From Candidatus Cloacimonadota bacterium (GTDB lineage: Bacteria; Cloacimonadota; Cloacimonadia; Cloacimonadales; Cloacimonadaceae): a stretch of 49,911 bases of DNA. The stretch lies in NCBI GenBank assembly GCA_029565535.1, contig JAKQNZ010000008.1, positions 1-49,911 on the forward strand. Direction: 5' to 3'. Below the pieces are notes generated by a model. That model had not been told where the DNA came from, searched no databases, and worked only from the letters and a program-made list of their open reading frames with translations. Positions 42,779-49,911 of the stretch are shown piece after piece; position 1 is the stretch's first letter, and the number at the start of each line of letters is the position of its first letter. The position numbers were made by a program, and so were the translations under genes.

Positions 42779-45379
42779 ATGCCCACTAGCAAAGAAATCC
42801 GCAACTCATTCATCAGTTTCTTTTTGGAAAAAGGGCACAGCTTTGTGCCTTCTTCTCCAGTAATACCTGTCGACGACCCCACCTTGCTATTTGCTAATGC
42901 GGGGATGAACCAATTTAAGAGTATTTTTTTGGGACAGCGTGAAATCACTTATCCCAGAGCGGTGAATAGCCAGAAATGCATCCGGGCTGGCGGTAAGCAC
43001 AACGACCTCGAAGAAGTGGGAAAAGATGGCTATCATCATACGTTCTTTGAAATGCTGGGGAATTGGAGCTTTGGTGATTATTATAAGCCCGAAGCCATTT
43101 CGTGGGCTTGGGAACTTCTAACTTCAGTTTGGCATCTCCCCAAACAGAATCTCTACGCCACAGTGCACGATTCTGACCAGGAAGCTTTCGAGCTCTGGAA
43201 ACAGCTCACAGATATCGCTGAAGATCACATTAGCTATCATGGGGATAAAGACAATTTTTGGGAAATGGGGGAGACTGGACCTTGCGGACCCTGCTCAGAA
43301 ATACATATAGACCGGGGAGCACAACACTGCGACAAGCAGCATATAGAAGGACACGTTTGCAGGGTAAATGGCGACTGTGCACGCTATATAGAGTTATGGA
43401 ACCTGGTTTTCATCCAATACAACCGCGAAGAAGACAAGTCTCTTACGCCGTTGAAGCACAAGTTCGTAGATACTGGAGCTGGACTGGAACGCGTAACCCA
43501 AGTTCTGCAGGATAAGGGCAGCAACTACGAGACAGACCTCTTCATGCCTATCATCGAGCGCTTGGTTCAGCTTTCAGGAGTAGCTTATTCCCAGGAAACT
43601 GGAATGTCGCACCGGGTTATCGCTGATCACCTGCGCTGCCTGTGTTTTGCCCTGGCTGACGGAGGTTTTCCCTCCAATGAAGGACGTGGTTACGTTCTTC
43701 GCAGGATACTGAGACGAGCAGCCCGGCATGGGCGATTGCTAGGTTTTGCCGAACCGTTTTTGCACACTCTGGTTGACTCAGTAGTCGGCCTGATGGGTCA
43801 TCATTTCACCGAATTGAACGGCAAAGAAGATTATATCAAGATGGTATTGAAAGCTGAGGAAGAAAGGTTCAATAAAACTCTGGACACTGGTCTGGAGATT
43901 TTCAATGATTTGTGCGCGAAACTGGATGGCAAATTAATCAGCGGTGCAGATGCCTTTTTGTTGTATGATACCTATGGCTTCCCCTTGGATTTAACAATGC
44001 TGCTGGCCGAAGAGAAGGGTATGAGCGTAGACCAGGCTGGTTTTAACCAGGAAATGGATGCTCAACGCCAACGAGCCCGCAATGCCAGCAAGTTTGGTAG
44101 GCAAAACACCCTTGATAACTGGATTGAATTTAGCTCTCTGAGCCCTACCGAATTTGCCGGATACCAGGAAACCAGCTTGGATACCCAGATTCAACGCTGG
44201 ACTCTGGATGATCAGGGCAAAGTAGTTGTACAACTGGCCAAAACCCCATTCTACGCCGAATCGGGAGGACAGGTTGCCGATACGGGGATTATTGTCTCAT
44301 CCAGCTTTGAAATCGAGATAAGCGAAGTAAGGAAGGTGGACGACTATATTCTGCATTATGGTACTTTGTTAAAAGGGGGAATCGAAGCCAAACCTGTGCG
44401 GGCTGAAATCAACAGCCACCGCAGAGCCAATACAGCTCGAAATCACACGGCTACTCACCTGTTGCACAAGGCCTTGCGGCAAGTGCTGGGTGATCATGTG
44501 CAGCAAAAGGGATCATACGTACATCCGGATTATCTGCGTTTTGATTTTACCCATCTTCAGGCCGTGAATCATGAGCAATTGCAGCTTGTGGAAAGAATCG
44601 TGAACGAAGCAATTCGCAATAACCTGCCTGTTGATACCAGCATTCAGGATATCGAAACTGCCCGCAAAGAAGGCGCCATGGCTCTTTTCGGAGAAAAGTA
44701 TGGAGAGGAAGTGCGGGTTGTTAAAATCGGCGTGTTTTCCTCAGAGCTTTGCGGAGGAACGCATGTAAGAGCAACTGGTGATATTGGGTTTTTTAAGGTT
44801 TTGTCCGAAAGCTCCACAGCTGCGGGAATCAGGAGAATTGAAGCTATTACAGGTTCAGCAGCGGAATCCTGGGTGGAAAGCCTGCAAGAAACCCTTACCC
44901 GCCTGGCAAACAAACTGCATAGTCCGATGAATAACCTGGAAGCGAAGCTCGAAATGATTTTGGAACAGCAAAGAAGCCTGGAAAATACCATTGCAGGTCT
45001 GCAAGCCAAAGCCGGAGAGGCATTGGTACAGGATCTTATCTCCACTGGCCAGCTTCGGGACAACTATCATCTGATTAACCAACAGATTTCCCTGGATAAC
45101 CCAGATGCTCTGAAAGCCCTGGCCGAAAGCCTAAAGGCAAAGTTGAATGCTACCCTTGCCCTGCTTTTTAATGTTTATGAAAACCGTCTGAATATCGTTT
45201 GTATAGTCAGCTCTGACTTACTTGGCCGTTTTCATGCCGGCAAGCTTGTAGCGGCCCTGGCTGCCAGGCTTGATGGTAAAGGTGGCGGAAAGCCGGATCT
45301 AGCAATGGCTGGCGGCAAAGCTATCGACAAGCTTAGCGAGGTTATGGCCCAGGTTCCTGAGCTGCTTGAAACCCTGTAA
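42779..45379 (+). CDS. alaS: Alanyl-tRNA synthetase
   Basis: Full-length class II synthetase, 866 residues. The catalytic core starts SKEIRNSFISFFLEKGH with NAGMNQFKSIFLG and GPCGPCSEIHIDRG. The editing domain carries HTATHLLHKAL and CGGTHVRATGDIG with the zinc-binding His and Cys. The C-Ala domain ends in HAGKLVAALAARLDGKGGGKPDLAMAGG. All functional motifs are in place. It sits 3 bp after trxB, and its stop is directly followed by the next ATG with no gap. Confidence 0.97.
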   Translation: MPTSKEIRNSFISFFLEKGHSFVPSSPVIPVDDPTLLFANAGMNQFKSIFLGQREITYPRAVNSQKCIRAGGKHNDLEEVGKDGYHHTFFEMLGNWSFGDYYKPEAISWAWELLTSVWHLPKQNLYATVHDSDQEAFELWKQLTDIAEDHISYHGDKDNFWEMGETGPCGPCSEIHIDRGAQHCDKQHIEGHVCRVNGDCARYIELWNLVFIQYNREEDKSLTPLKHKFVDTGAGLERVTQVLQDKGSNYETDLFMPIIERLVQLSGVAYSQETGMSHRVIADHLRCLCFALADGGFPSNEGRGYVLRRILRRAARHGRLLGFAEPFLHTLVDSVVGLMGHHFTELNGKEDYIKMVLKAEEERFNKTLDTGLEIFNDLCAKLDGKLISGADAFLLYDTYGFPLDLTMLLAEEKGMSVDQAGFNQEMDAQRQRARNASKFGRQNTLDNWIEFSSLSPTEFAGYQETSLDTQIQRWTLDDQGKVVVQLAKTPFYAESGGQVADTGIIVSSSFEIEISEVRKVDDYILHYGTLLKGGIEAKPVRAEINSHRRANTARNHTATHLLHKALRQVLGDHVQQKGSYVHPDYLRFDFTHLQAVNHEQLQLVERIVNEAIRNNLPVDTSIQDIETARKEGAMALFGEKYGEEVRVVKIGVFSSELCGGTHVRATGDIGFFKVLSESSTAAGIRRIEAITGSAAESWVESLQETLTRLANKLHSPMNNLEAKLEMILEQQRSLENTIAGLQAKAGEALVQDLISTGQLRDNYHLINQQISLDNPDALKALAESLKAKLNATLALLFNVYENRLNIVCIVSSDLLGRFHAGKLVAALAARLDGKGGGKPDLAMAGGKAIDKLSEVMAQVPELLETL

Positions 45380-46336
45380 ATGAAGATTCTGATTATCAGG
45401 CTTAGTTCTCTGGGCGACATCATCCTAACTCAGCCGCTTTGCGCTCTTCTGCACAAGCACTATCCAGAAGCTGAGTTACACTATCTTTGCAAGCCGGAAT
45501 ACGCTGCCTTGGTGGCTTGTTTCGGCTTGCCGATCAACACAATCGAGTATTCCAAAAGCTTATCCTGGCATTTGTCATTGCTCAGGTTGCGTTATGACCT
45601 AGTGCTTGATTTGCATGGAAAGTTCAATTCTTATCTGGCTGCTAATCTGGTGAGGGCAAAGCAAAAATCACTTTACGATAAAAAACGGAACCTTAGAAAA
45701 GCGATTGTTTCGCATAAAACATCAACCGCCATTGATAGTACGGTTTCACTGTACTGCACTGCTCTGAAAAAGCTTGGGATCAGAGATGCTTGGGATAATC
45801 CAGCTCTGATCCCTACACGACAGCGAAAACCCAAAACCCAGGGGCAAGCCCCCAAGATAGCATGTTTTCCAGGGGCTACTCACTATACCAAGCGTTGGCC
45901 AATTGAGTATTGGAGAGCTCTGATAGCCAGTATGCCAGAATGCAGTTTCACCTTGTTGGGTGGAGGGGGTGATAAGGTTCTGGCCAAGGGGATTTGTGCA
46001 AATGGGACGGTAAACTGCTCAGACCAAACTGCCAAATTCAATTTGTCTGAATTGGTCGACGAGTTACAAGATTATGATATTGTGCTTAGTGGTGATACAG
46101 GCCCGATGCACATGGCGGCCGCATTGGCGTTACCTCAGATTGCCTTATTTGGGGGTACTCATCCCCGCCTGGGTTTCAAACCCCTAAATCCCAAAGCACA
46201 AATATTATCTGCTGATCTAGACTGTCAGCCCTGTTCTCTGCATGGCCTGAAAGCTTGTCCCCAAGGGCATTTTAAATGTATGCAATCCCTTAGCCCCCAG
46301 ATTCTATCAAGGCAGATTGAAGAGCTGCTCTCCTGA
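45380..46336 (+). CDS. Glycosyltransferase family 9 (heptosyltransferase-like)
   Basis: 318 residues of the ADP-heptose:LPS heptosyltransferase superfamily. The N-terminal domain has MKILIIRLSSLGDIILTQPL and the C-terminal domain has ACFPGATHYTKRWPIEYWRAL, the nucleotide-sugar motif SGDTGPMHMAAALALPQIALFGGTHPRLG and a Cys-rich end (CQPCSLHGLKACPQGHFKCM) found in many WaaF/WaaC/WaaQ-type enzymes. It would add heptose to lipid A-Kdo core at the inner face of the inner membrane. It fits with kdsD, which follows convergently. The ATG abuts the alaS stop. No terminator with a T-run was seen in the 109-bp gap beyond it. Confidence 0.88.
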   Translation: MKILIIRLSSLGDIILTQPLCALLHKHYPEAELHYLCKPEYAALVACFGLPINTIEYSKSLSWHLSLLRLRYDLVLDLHGKFNSYLAANLVRAKQKSLYDKKRNLRKAIVSHKTSTAIDSTVSLYCTALKKLGIRDAWDNPALIPTRQRKPKTQGQAPKIACFPGATHYTKRWPIEYWRALIASMPECSFTLLGGGGDKVLAKGICANGTVNCSDQTAKFNLSELVDELQDYDIVLSGDTGPMHMAAALALPQIALFGGTHPRLGFKPLNPKAQILSADLDCQPCSLHGLKACPQGHFKCMQSLSPQILSRQIEELLS

Positions 46337-46445
46337 CTTCCTGACTATAAAATCCTTGGCCACTTTTTTCCATCTAGAGCAAGACAAGTACTGCCTTGTA
46401 TCAGCCTAATCAGCCTTATTACGCATAACCATTCAGGACCTTTTA

Positions 46446-47414
46446 TTATAAAACTCCAGCTCTTATCAAATCATGCATGTGCAGCATGCCAACTGGATAA
46501 AGGTTTTCATCGACTACCGGTAACATGGTTATCTTATGGCTCTCCATCAAGTTTAAGGCATCAATGGCCAGTATTTCAGGCCTGAGGTGCTTGGGATTGG
46601 AAGTCATACACTGACTGGCTGAATAGCTCAGCAGAGAATCACCCTTGCTTTGCAGTTGCCTTCGCAGATCACCGTCCGTTATCATCCCTGTCAATACTCC
46701 ATCGTTATCGGTAACCGCCGTGCAGCCAAGCTTTTTTCCTGTCATTTCCATAATCACTTCAGACATCTTGGCTGATTCGTTTACCAAAGGTAATTCATCG
46801 TTGGAATGCATCAAATCAGACACCCTTAACAACAGTTTTTTGCCGATTGTACCGCCAGGATGGTAGCGGGCAAAATCCATTAACTGGAAATTTTTATGCC
46901 GTAAAAGCGCTATTGCCAGAGCATCCCCCACGGCCAAGGCCACGGTGGTGGAAGAAGTGGGCACCAGTCCCAGGGGTTCGTATTCCTTTGGAACATTGCA
47001 GTTCAGCACCACCTCGGAGTTTTGTGCCAATTGTGAATCCACTTCACCCGTTAAAGCGATGATCGGAATCTGGCTGAACTTCAAGTAGGGGATAATGCTG
47101 ATCAGTTCTTGGGTGTTACCGCTATTGGAAACCGCGATCACCACATCGCCTTTGTCGATCATACCCAGGTCGCCGTGGATGCCTTCCGCGGCATGCAAAA
47201 AGATGGAAGTGGTGCCTGTAGAAGCCAGGGTTGCGCTGATTTTACGGGCTATGATCCCCGCTTTGCCCATGCCGGTCAGCACTACCTTGCCTTTACAAGC
47301 GCTGAGCAGTTTGAAAGCATGTTCAACGCTTGGCTCAGAAAGCTGCTCAGCCACCCTGAGGATGGCTGAGGCTTCTTTCTTTACTTCTTCTATGATAGTG
47401 CTATATACGTTCAT
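46446..47414 (-). CDS. kdsD: Arabinose-5-phosphate isomerase (KdsD/KpsF) with CBS pair
   Basis: Converts ribulose 5-phosphate to arabinose 5-phosphate, the first step towards Kdo for LPS. From the ATG at 47414 the product has 322 residues. The SIS domain has LTGMGKAGIIARKISATLASTG, LHAAEGIHGDLGMI and AVSNSGNTQELI, followed by VALAVGDALAIALL and DFARYHPGGTIGKKLL. Two CBS repeats form the last 120 residues. A longer reading frame upstream lies inside thrS and lacks similarity, so I start at the ATG that overlaps the thrS stop in ATGA. GutQ-type sugar isomerases are the only close alternative. Confidence 0.92.
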   Translation of the reverse strand: MNVYSTIIEEVKKEASAILRVAEQLSEPSVEHAFKLLSACKGKVVLTGMGKAGIIARKISATLASTGTTSIFLHAAEGIHGDLGMIDKGDVVIAVSNSGNTQELISIIPYLKFSQIPIIALTGEVDSQLAQNSEVVLNCNVPKEYEPLGLVPTSSTTVALAVGDALAIALLRHKNFQLMDFARYHPGGTIGKKLLLRVSDLMHSNDELPLVNESAKMSEVIMEMTGKKLGCTAVTDNDGVLTGMITDGDLRRQLQSKGDSLLSYSASQCMTSNPKHLRPEILAIDALNLMESHKITMLPVVDENLYPVGMLHMHDLIRAGVL

Positions 47415-49312
47415 GAGTGTTGCCGAAGGGCTTCCATGGCTGCTTCCAGGCTCATTGAGCCCAGGTCGCCAACCGTGTGCTGACGCAGGGTTACCTTGCC
47501 TTCTGCAGCTTCGTTCTTGCCGATGATGCACATATAGGGAATCTTCTTCATCTCCGCTTCCCTGATTTTGTAGCCCATCTTTTCGCTGCGGGCATCAAGT
47601 TCACATCTGAAACCGGCTGCGTTGAGCTTTTCTTCCACTTCTCTGGCATAGTCTAGCTGGGCGTCGGTGATCGGAATCAGCATAACCTGCACAGGTGCCA
47701 GCCACAAAGGCAGATTTCCGCCATGATACTCCAGCAACGTGGCAAAGAATCGCTCTACCGAGCCCAAAACCGCACGATGGATCATATACGGTCTGTGAGC
47801 GGTGTTGTCTGCCCCGATGTAGGTCATGTCAAAGCGTTCTGGCAGGTTGAAGTCAAACTGGATCGTGGTGCATTGCCAGGCTCTGCCAATCGCATCCTTG
47901 ATTTTGATGTCGATCTTGGGTCCATAAAATGCGCCGCCGCCCTGGTCAACACTGTATTCCAAGCCAAGCTTGGTCAGCGAGGCCGCCAGGGATTCCGTGG
48001 CTTTGTCCCAATCTTCTTTTTCGCCTACGCTGCCTTCTGGCTGGGTAGACAGATAGATCAGAAAATCCTTGAAACCAAAGTGTTTAAGCATATCAAGAGA
48101 AAAGACGATCAGCTTCTCAACTTCGCTGTCCATCTGCTCATGCGTACAAATAATATGCGCATCGTCCTGCGTAAAGCCACGAACCCGCATCAGGCCATGC
48201 AAAACGCCGCTGCGCTCATAACGGTAAACCGTTCCCAGTTCGGCCAGGCGGATGGGAAGTTCACGATAACTGTGCAGATTGGCGTTGTAGATGCTGATGT
48301 GGAAGGGGCAATTCATCGGTTTGATGTAATAATCCTGGCCTTCCACGTCCATGGCGCTATACATGTTTTCTTTGTAAAAACCGAGGTGTCCGCTGGTCTG
48401 CCAAAGGTTGCTGCGTCCCACATGCGGACTGTAAACCAGTTTGTAGCCGCGTCTGAGGTGCTCGTCCTTCCAGTATGCTTCGATCTGATGGCGGATCATG
48501 GCTCCGTTTGGATGCCAGAGTACCAAGCCGGGGCCAACTTCATCGCTGATCGAAAAGAGGTCGAGGTCTTTGCCCAGTTTGCGATGATCGCGTTTGGCGG
48601 CTTCTTCCAGAAAGGCAAGATACTCGTTCAGCTCTTTATTGGTGGGGAAGCTGATACCGTAGATGCGTTTCAGCATCTTGTTCTTTTCGTCGCCGCGCCA
48701 ATATGCGCCTGAGCTTTTCAGCAGCTTGATGGCTTTGATCTTGCCGGTATGCTGAATGTGCGGACCGCGGCAAAGATCGATAAAATCGCCCTGACGGTAG
48801 CTGCTGATGATCTCGCCGTCGGGGATCTCGTTCAAAATCTCCAGCTTATAGCTTTCGCCCATTTCTCCGAAAAGCTTCATTGCATTTGCTTTGCTCAGCT
48901 CTGTGCGGGAATAGGGGAGAGCCTGTGAGCTCAAATCCTGCATGCGCTGCTCGATCTGCTTCAGTTCTTCCTCGGTGAAGGGGGTATCGCGGTCAAAATC
49001 GTAGTAAAAACCTTGCTCGATGGCAGGCCCGATCGTTACCTTCACATCTGGCCAAAGCTGCTTAACGGCTTGCGCCATCAGGTGAGCCGTGCTGTGCCAG
49101 TATATCTCTTTGCCCTTTTCGCTGCTGAAAGTATGCAGCACCAAAGCGGCATCATGATCTATAATTCTATCCAGGTCAACCAGTTTGCCATCCAGTTCAG
49201 CGCAGATGGATGCCTCTGCCAAACGCGGACTGATCCCTTTGGCTACCTCATAAGCGCTTACCGGCTGGTCATATTGCTTGTTACTGCCATCTGGCAGGGT
49301 GATCGTAATCAT
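47411..49312 (-). CDS. thrS: Threonyl-tRNA synthetase
   Basis: 633 residues with the full bacterial layout: N-terminal TGS domain (ITLPDGSNKQYDQPVSAYEVA), editing domain with HSTAHLMAQAVKQLWP and the zinc or editing pair in DLCRGPH, catalytic core with YIKPMNCPFHISIY (zinc Cys), YRYERSGVLHGLMRVRGFTQDD (motif 2 region) and VLGSVERFFATLLE (motif 3), and an anticodon domain from PLWLAPVQVMLIPI. No T-box leader is apparent in the short upstream region. It overlaps kdsD by 4 bp. Its editing domain is the intact counterpart of the decayed one in the nucleoside kinase gene. Confidence 0.97.
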   Translation of the reverse strand: MITITLPDGSNKQYDQPVSAYEVAKGISPRLAEASICAELDGKLVDLDRIIDHDAALVLHTFSSEKGKEIYWHSTAHLMAQAVKQLWPDVKVTIGPAIEQGFYYDFDRDTPFTEEELKQIEQRMQDLSSQALPYSRTELSKANAMKLFGEMGESYKLEILNEIPDGEIISSYRQGDFIDLCRGPHIQHTGKIKAIKLLKSSGAYWRGDEKNKMLKRIYGISFPTNKELNEYLAFLEEAAKRDHRKLGKDLDLFSISDEVGPGLVLWHPNGAMIRHQIEAYWKDEHLRRGYKLVYSPHVGRSNLWQTSGHLGFYKENMYSAMDVEGQDYYIKPMNCPFHISIYNANLHSYRELPIRLAELGTVYRYERSGVLHGLMRVRGFTQDDAHIICTHEQMDSEVEKLIVFSLDMLKHFGFKDFLIYLSTQPEGSVGEKEDWDKATESLAASLTKLGLEYSVDQGGGAFYGPKIDIKIKDAIGRAWQCTTIQFDFNLPERFDMTYIGADNTAHRPYMIHRAVLGSVERFFATLLEYHGGNLPLWLAPVQVMLIPITDAQLDYAREVEEKLNAAGFRCELDARSEKMGYKIREAEMKKIPYMCIIGKNEAAEGKVTLRQHTVGDLGSMSLEAAMEALRQHS

Positions 49313-49374
49313 ATATTTCTCCGTTTTTTATCGAATATTTTGCATCAAATACCTATTCTCAGAAGCGCTAAATT

Positions 49375-49380
49375 TGTCAA
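49375..49380 (-). promoter_or_regulatory. TTGACA box, candidate -35 of thrS
   Basis: Perfect hexamer on the minus strand 62 nt before the thrS ATG. A TAGGTA after 19 nt is a poor -10. Between this box and the tandem repeats (49381-49534) nothing else is recognisable. Confidence 0.38.
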
Positions 49381-49534
49381 GAGGGAACGAAAGTTAGCAA
49401 AGCAATGGTTGTAGCCAGTGCTACCAGCTTGTGCAATTGACTTTATTAGCATAGGGTTTTCAATAATCGGATGATACGTAAAAAAACAATTGAAACTAGC
49501 TATGTTTTCCAAACTATGCTCTTGCAGTCATACA

Positions 49535-49911
49535 AGCCCACAGGGCGAAAGATCATAGCGATGGGTTCGGAGCATTAGCGGAGACCCTCGAGATGTATCG
49601 GGTATAATATCTTAGCCCCTTCGGACGTCAGAACCCCAAGCCCACAGGGCGAAAGATCATAGCGATGGGCTCGGAGCATTAGCGGAGACCCTCGAGATGT
49701 ATCGGGTATAATATCTTAGCCCCTTCGGACGTCAGAACCCCAAGCCCACAAGGCGAAAGATCATAGCGATGGGTTTGAAGCGAAGCGGAGACCCTCGAAA
49801 GGTAAGGTGTAGTAGAAGATAGCCCCTTCGGTCGACAGAAATCCCAGCCCACAGGGCGAAAGATCATAGCGATGGGTTCGAAGCGAAGCGGAGACCCTCG
49901 AAAGGTAAGGT
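49535..49911. repeat. Tandem array of 103-104 bp units, running off the window
   Basis: Units begin at 49535, 49639, 49743 and 49846 (periods 104, 104, 103), each with AGCCCACAGGGCGAAAGATC or a one-base variant, followed by ATAGCGATGGG. Units 1 and 2 differ at one base. Unit 3 and the partial unit 4 are a second subtype, with CGAAGCGAAGCGG or a close form in place of CGGAGCATTAGCGG and a different middle (GAAAGGTAAGGTG). GCGGAGACCCTCGA is common to all, and TAGCCCCTTCGG to units 1-3. There are no unique spacers, so it is not CRISPR. Period 104 is not a multiple of three, so it is not a coding repeat. Confidence 0.95.

Noticed and set aside
46446-47531. Longer kdsD start 39 codons upstream
   Set aside because: The extra residues fall inside thrS, are Arg/Pro/Ser-rich and unlike any KdsD; the ATGA overlap start fits the family.
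47723-48712. Open frame of 329 codons on the plus strand
   Set aside because: It lies wholly antisense to thrS, whose protein is complete and unmistakable; the frame shows no family motif and is a codon-use shadow.
49679-49867. Small protein encoded in the tandem repeats (minus strand)
   Set aside because: The 103-104 bp period breaks frame from unit to unit and no start signal is seen; the frame reflects lack of stops only.
49535-49911. CRISPR array
   Set aside because: The whole 104-bp unit is repeated with subtypes; there are no short repeats with unique spacers and no cas genes.

Overview
The window looks like the chromosome of an uncultured, anaerobic, Gram-negative bacterium, most likely Candidatus Cloacimonadota (WWE1) or a close relative. 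This is inference. The pointers are a C25 (gingipain-type) peptidase ending in a NYPNPFNPSTTI-type Por-secretion/FlgD-like tail, Kdo/LPS-type genes (KdsD, a GT9 heptosyltransferase), a Na+-NQR operon, a TGS/ThrRS-like nucleoside kinase, moderate GC and AAGGAG ribosome sites. There is no phage, IS element, CRISPR array, rRNA or tRNA. The gene content is almost all housekeeping, in long tightly packed operons.

Layout. 1-156: end of a YdeI/OmdA-like gene. 261-9394 (minus): an operon reading DUF4175-like membrane coiled-coil protein, TPR protein, guaB, xerD, then a ThiY-like binding lipoprotein and its ABC ATPase, with no permease. 9395-9673: divergent promoter region holding a large imperfect palindrome. 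9674-15891 (plus): pyrB, pyrC, pyrK, pyrD (four steps of UMP synthesis) and an EF-G-like GTPase, closed by a strong terminator. 16022-24123 (plus): yebC, ruvC, ruvA, rsmB, a PASTA protein, nqrB-C-D-E-F and a small conserved unknown; nqrF is interrupted by an in-frame TAG. 24410-30200 (minus): prepilin peptidase plus a small secreted protein, an aminotransferase, asnS, a Gfo/Idh/MocA oxidoreductase and an SDR-type threonine dehydrogenase. 30419-33943 (minus): the C25 peptidase. 34134-35057 (plus): an endonuclease/exonuclease/phosphatase lipoprotein. 35349-36305 (minus): a YitT membrane protein. 36387-46336 (plus): nucleoside kinase, mutL, miaA, a cytoplasmic parvulin, trxB, alaS and a GT9 glycosyltransferase. 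46446-49312 (minus): thrS and kdsD. 49535 to the end: a tandem array of 103-104 bp units.

How it fits together. The genes cover pyrimidine and GMP synthesis, translation (AsnRS, AlaRS, ThrRS, MiaA, RsmB, EF-G-like), DNA repair and recombination (RuvA, RuvC, XerD, MutL), Na+-coupled NADH oxidation, thiol redox and LPS sugar supply. Nearly every operon start has a TTGAC[A/C/T] hexamer 29-78 nt upstream of its first codon.

The points most worth a second look are: the nonsense codon that cuts nqrF exactly after its fourth Fe-S cysteine; two related palindromic elements 26 kb apart; the 104-bp tandem array; a gingipain-like catalytic domain whose GHG histidine is a tryptophan; a parvulin with a cysteine cluster beside trxB; and a kinase whose N-terminal half is a decayed ThrRS editing region that can be aligned with the thrS gene in this same window. 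I did not find a clearly new multi-gene system such as a defence island or novel biosynthetic cluster.
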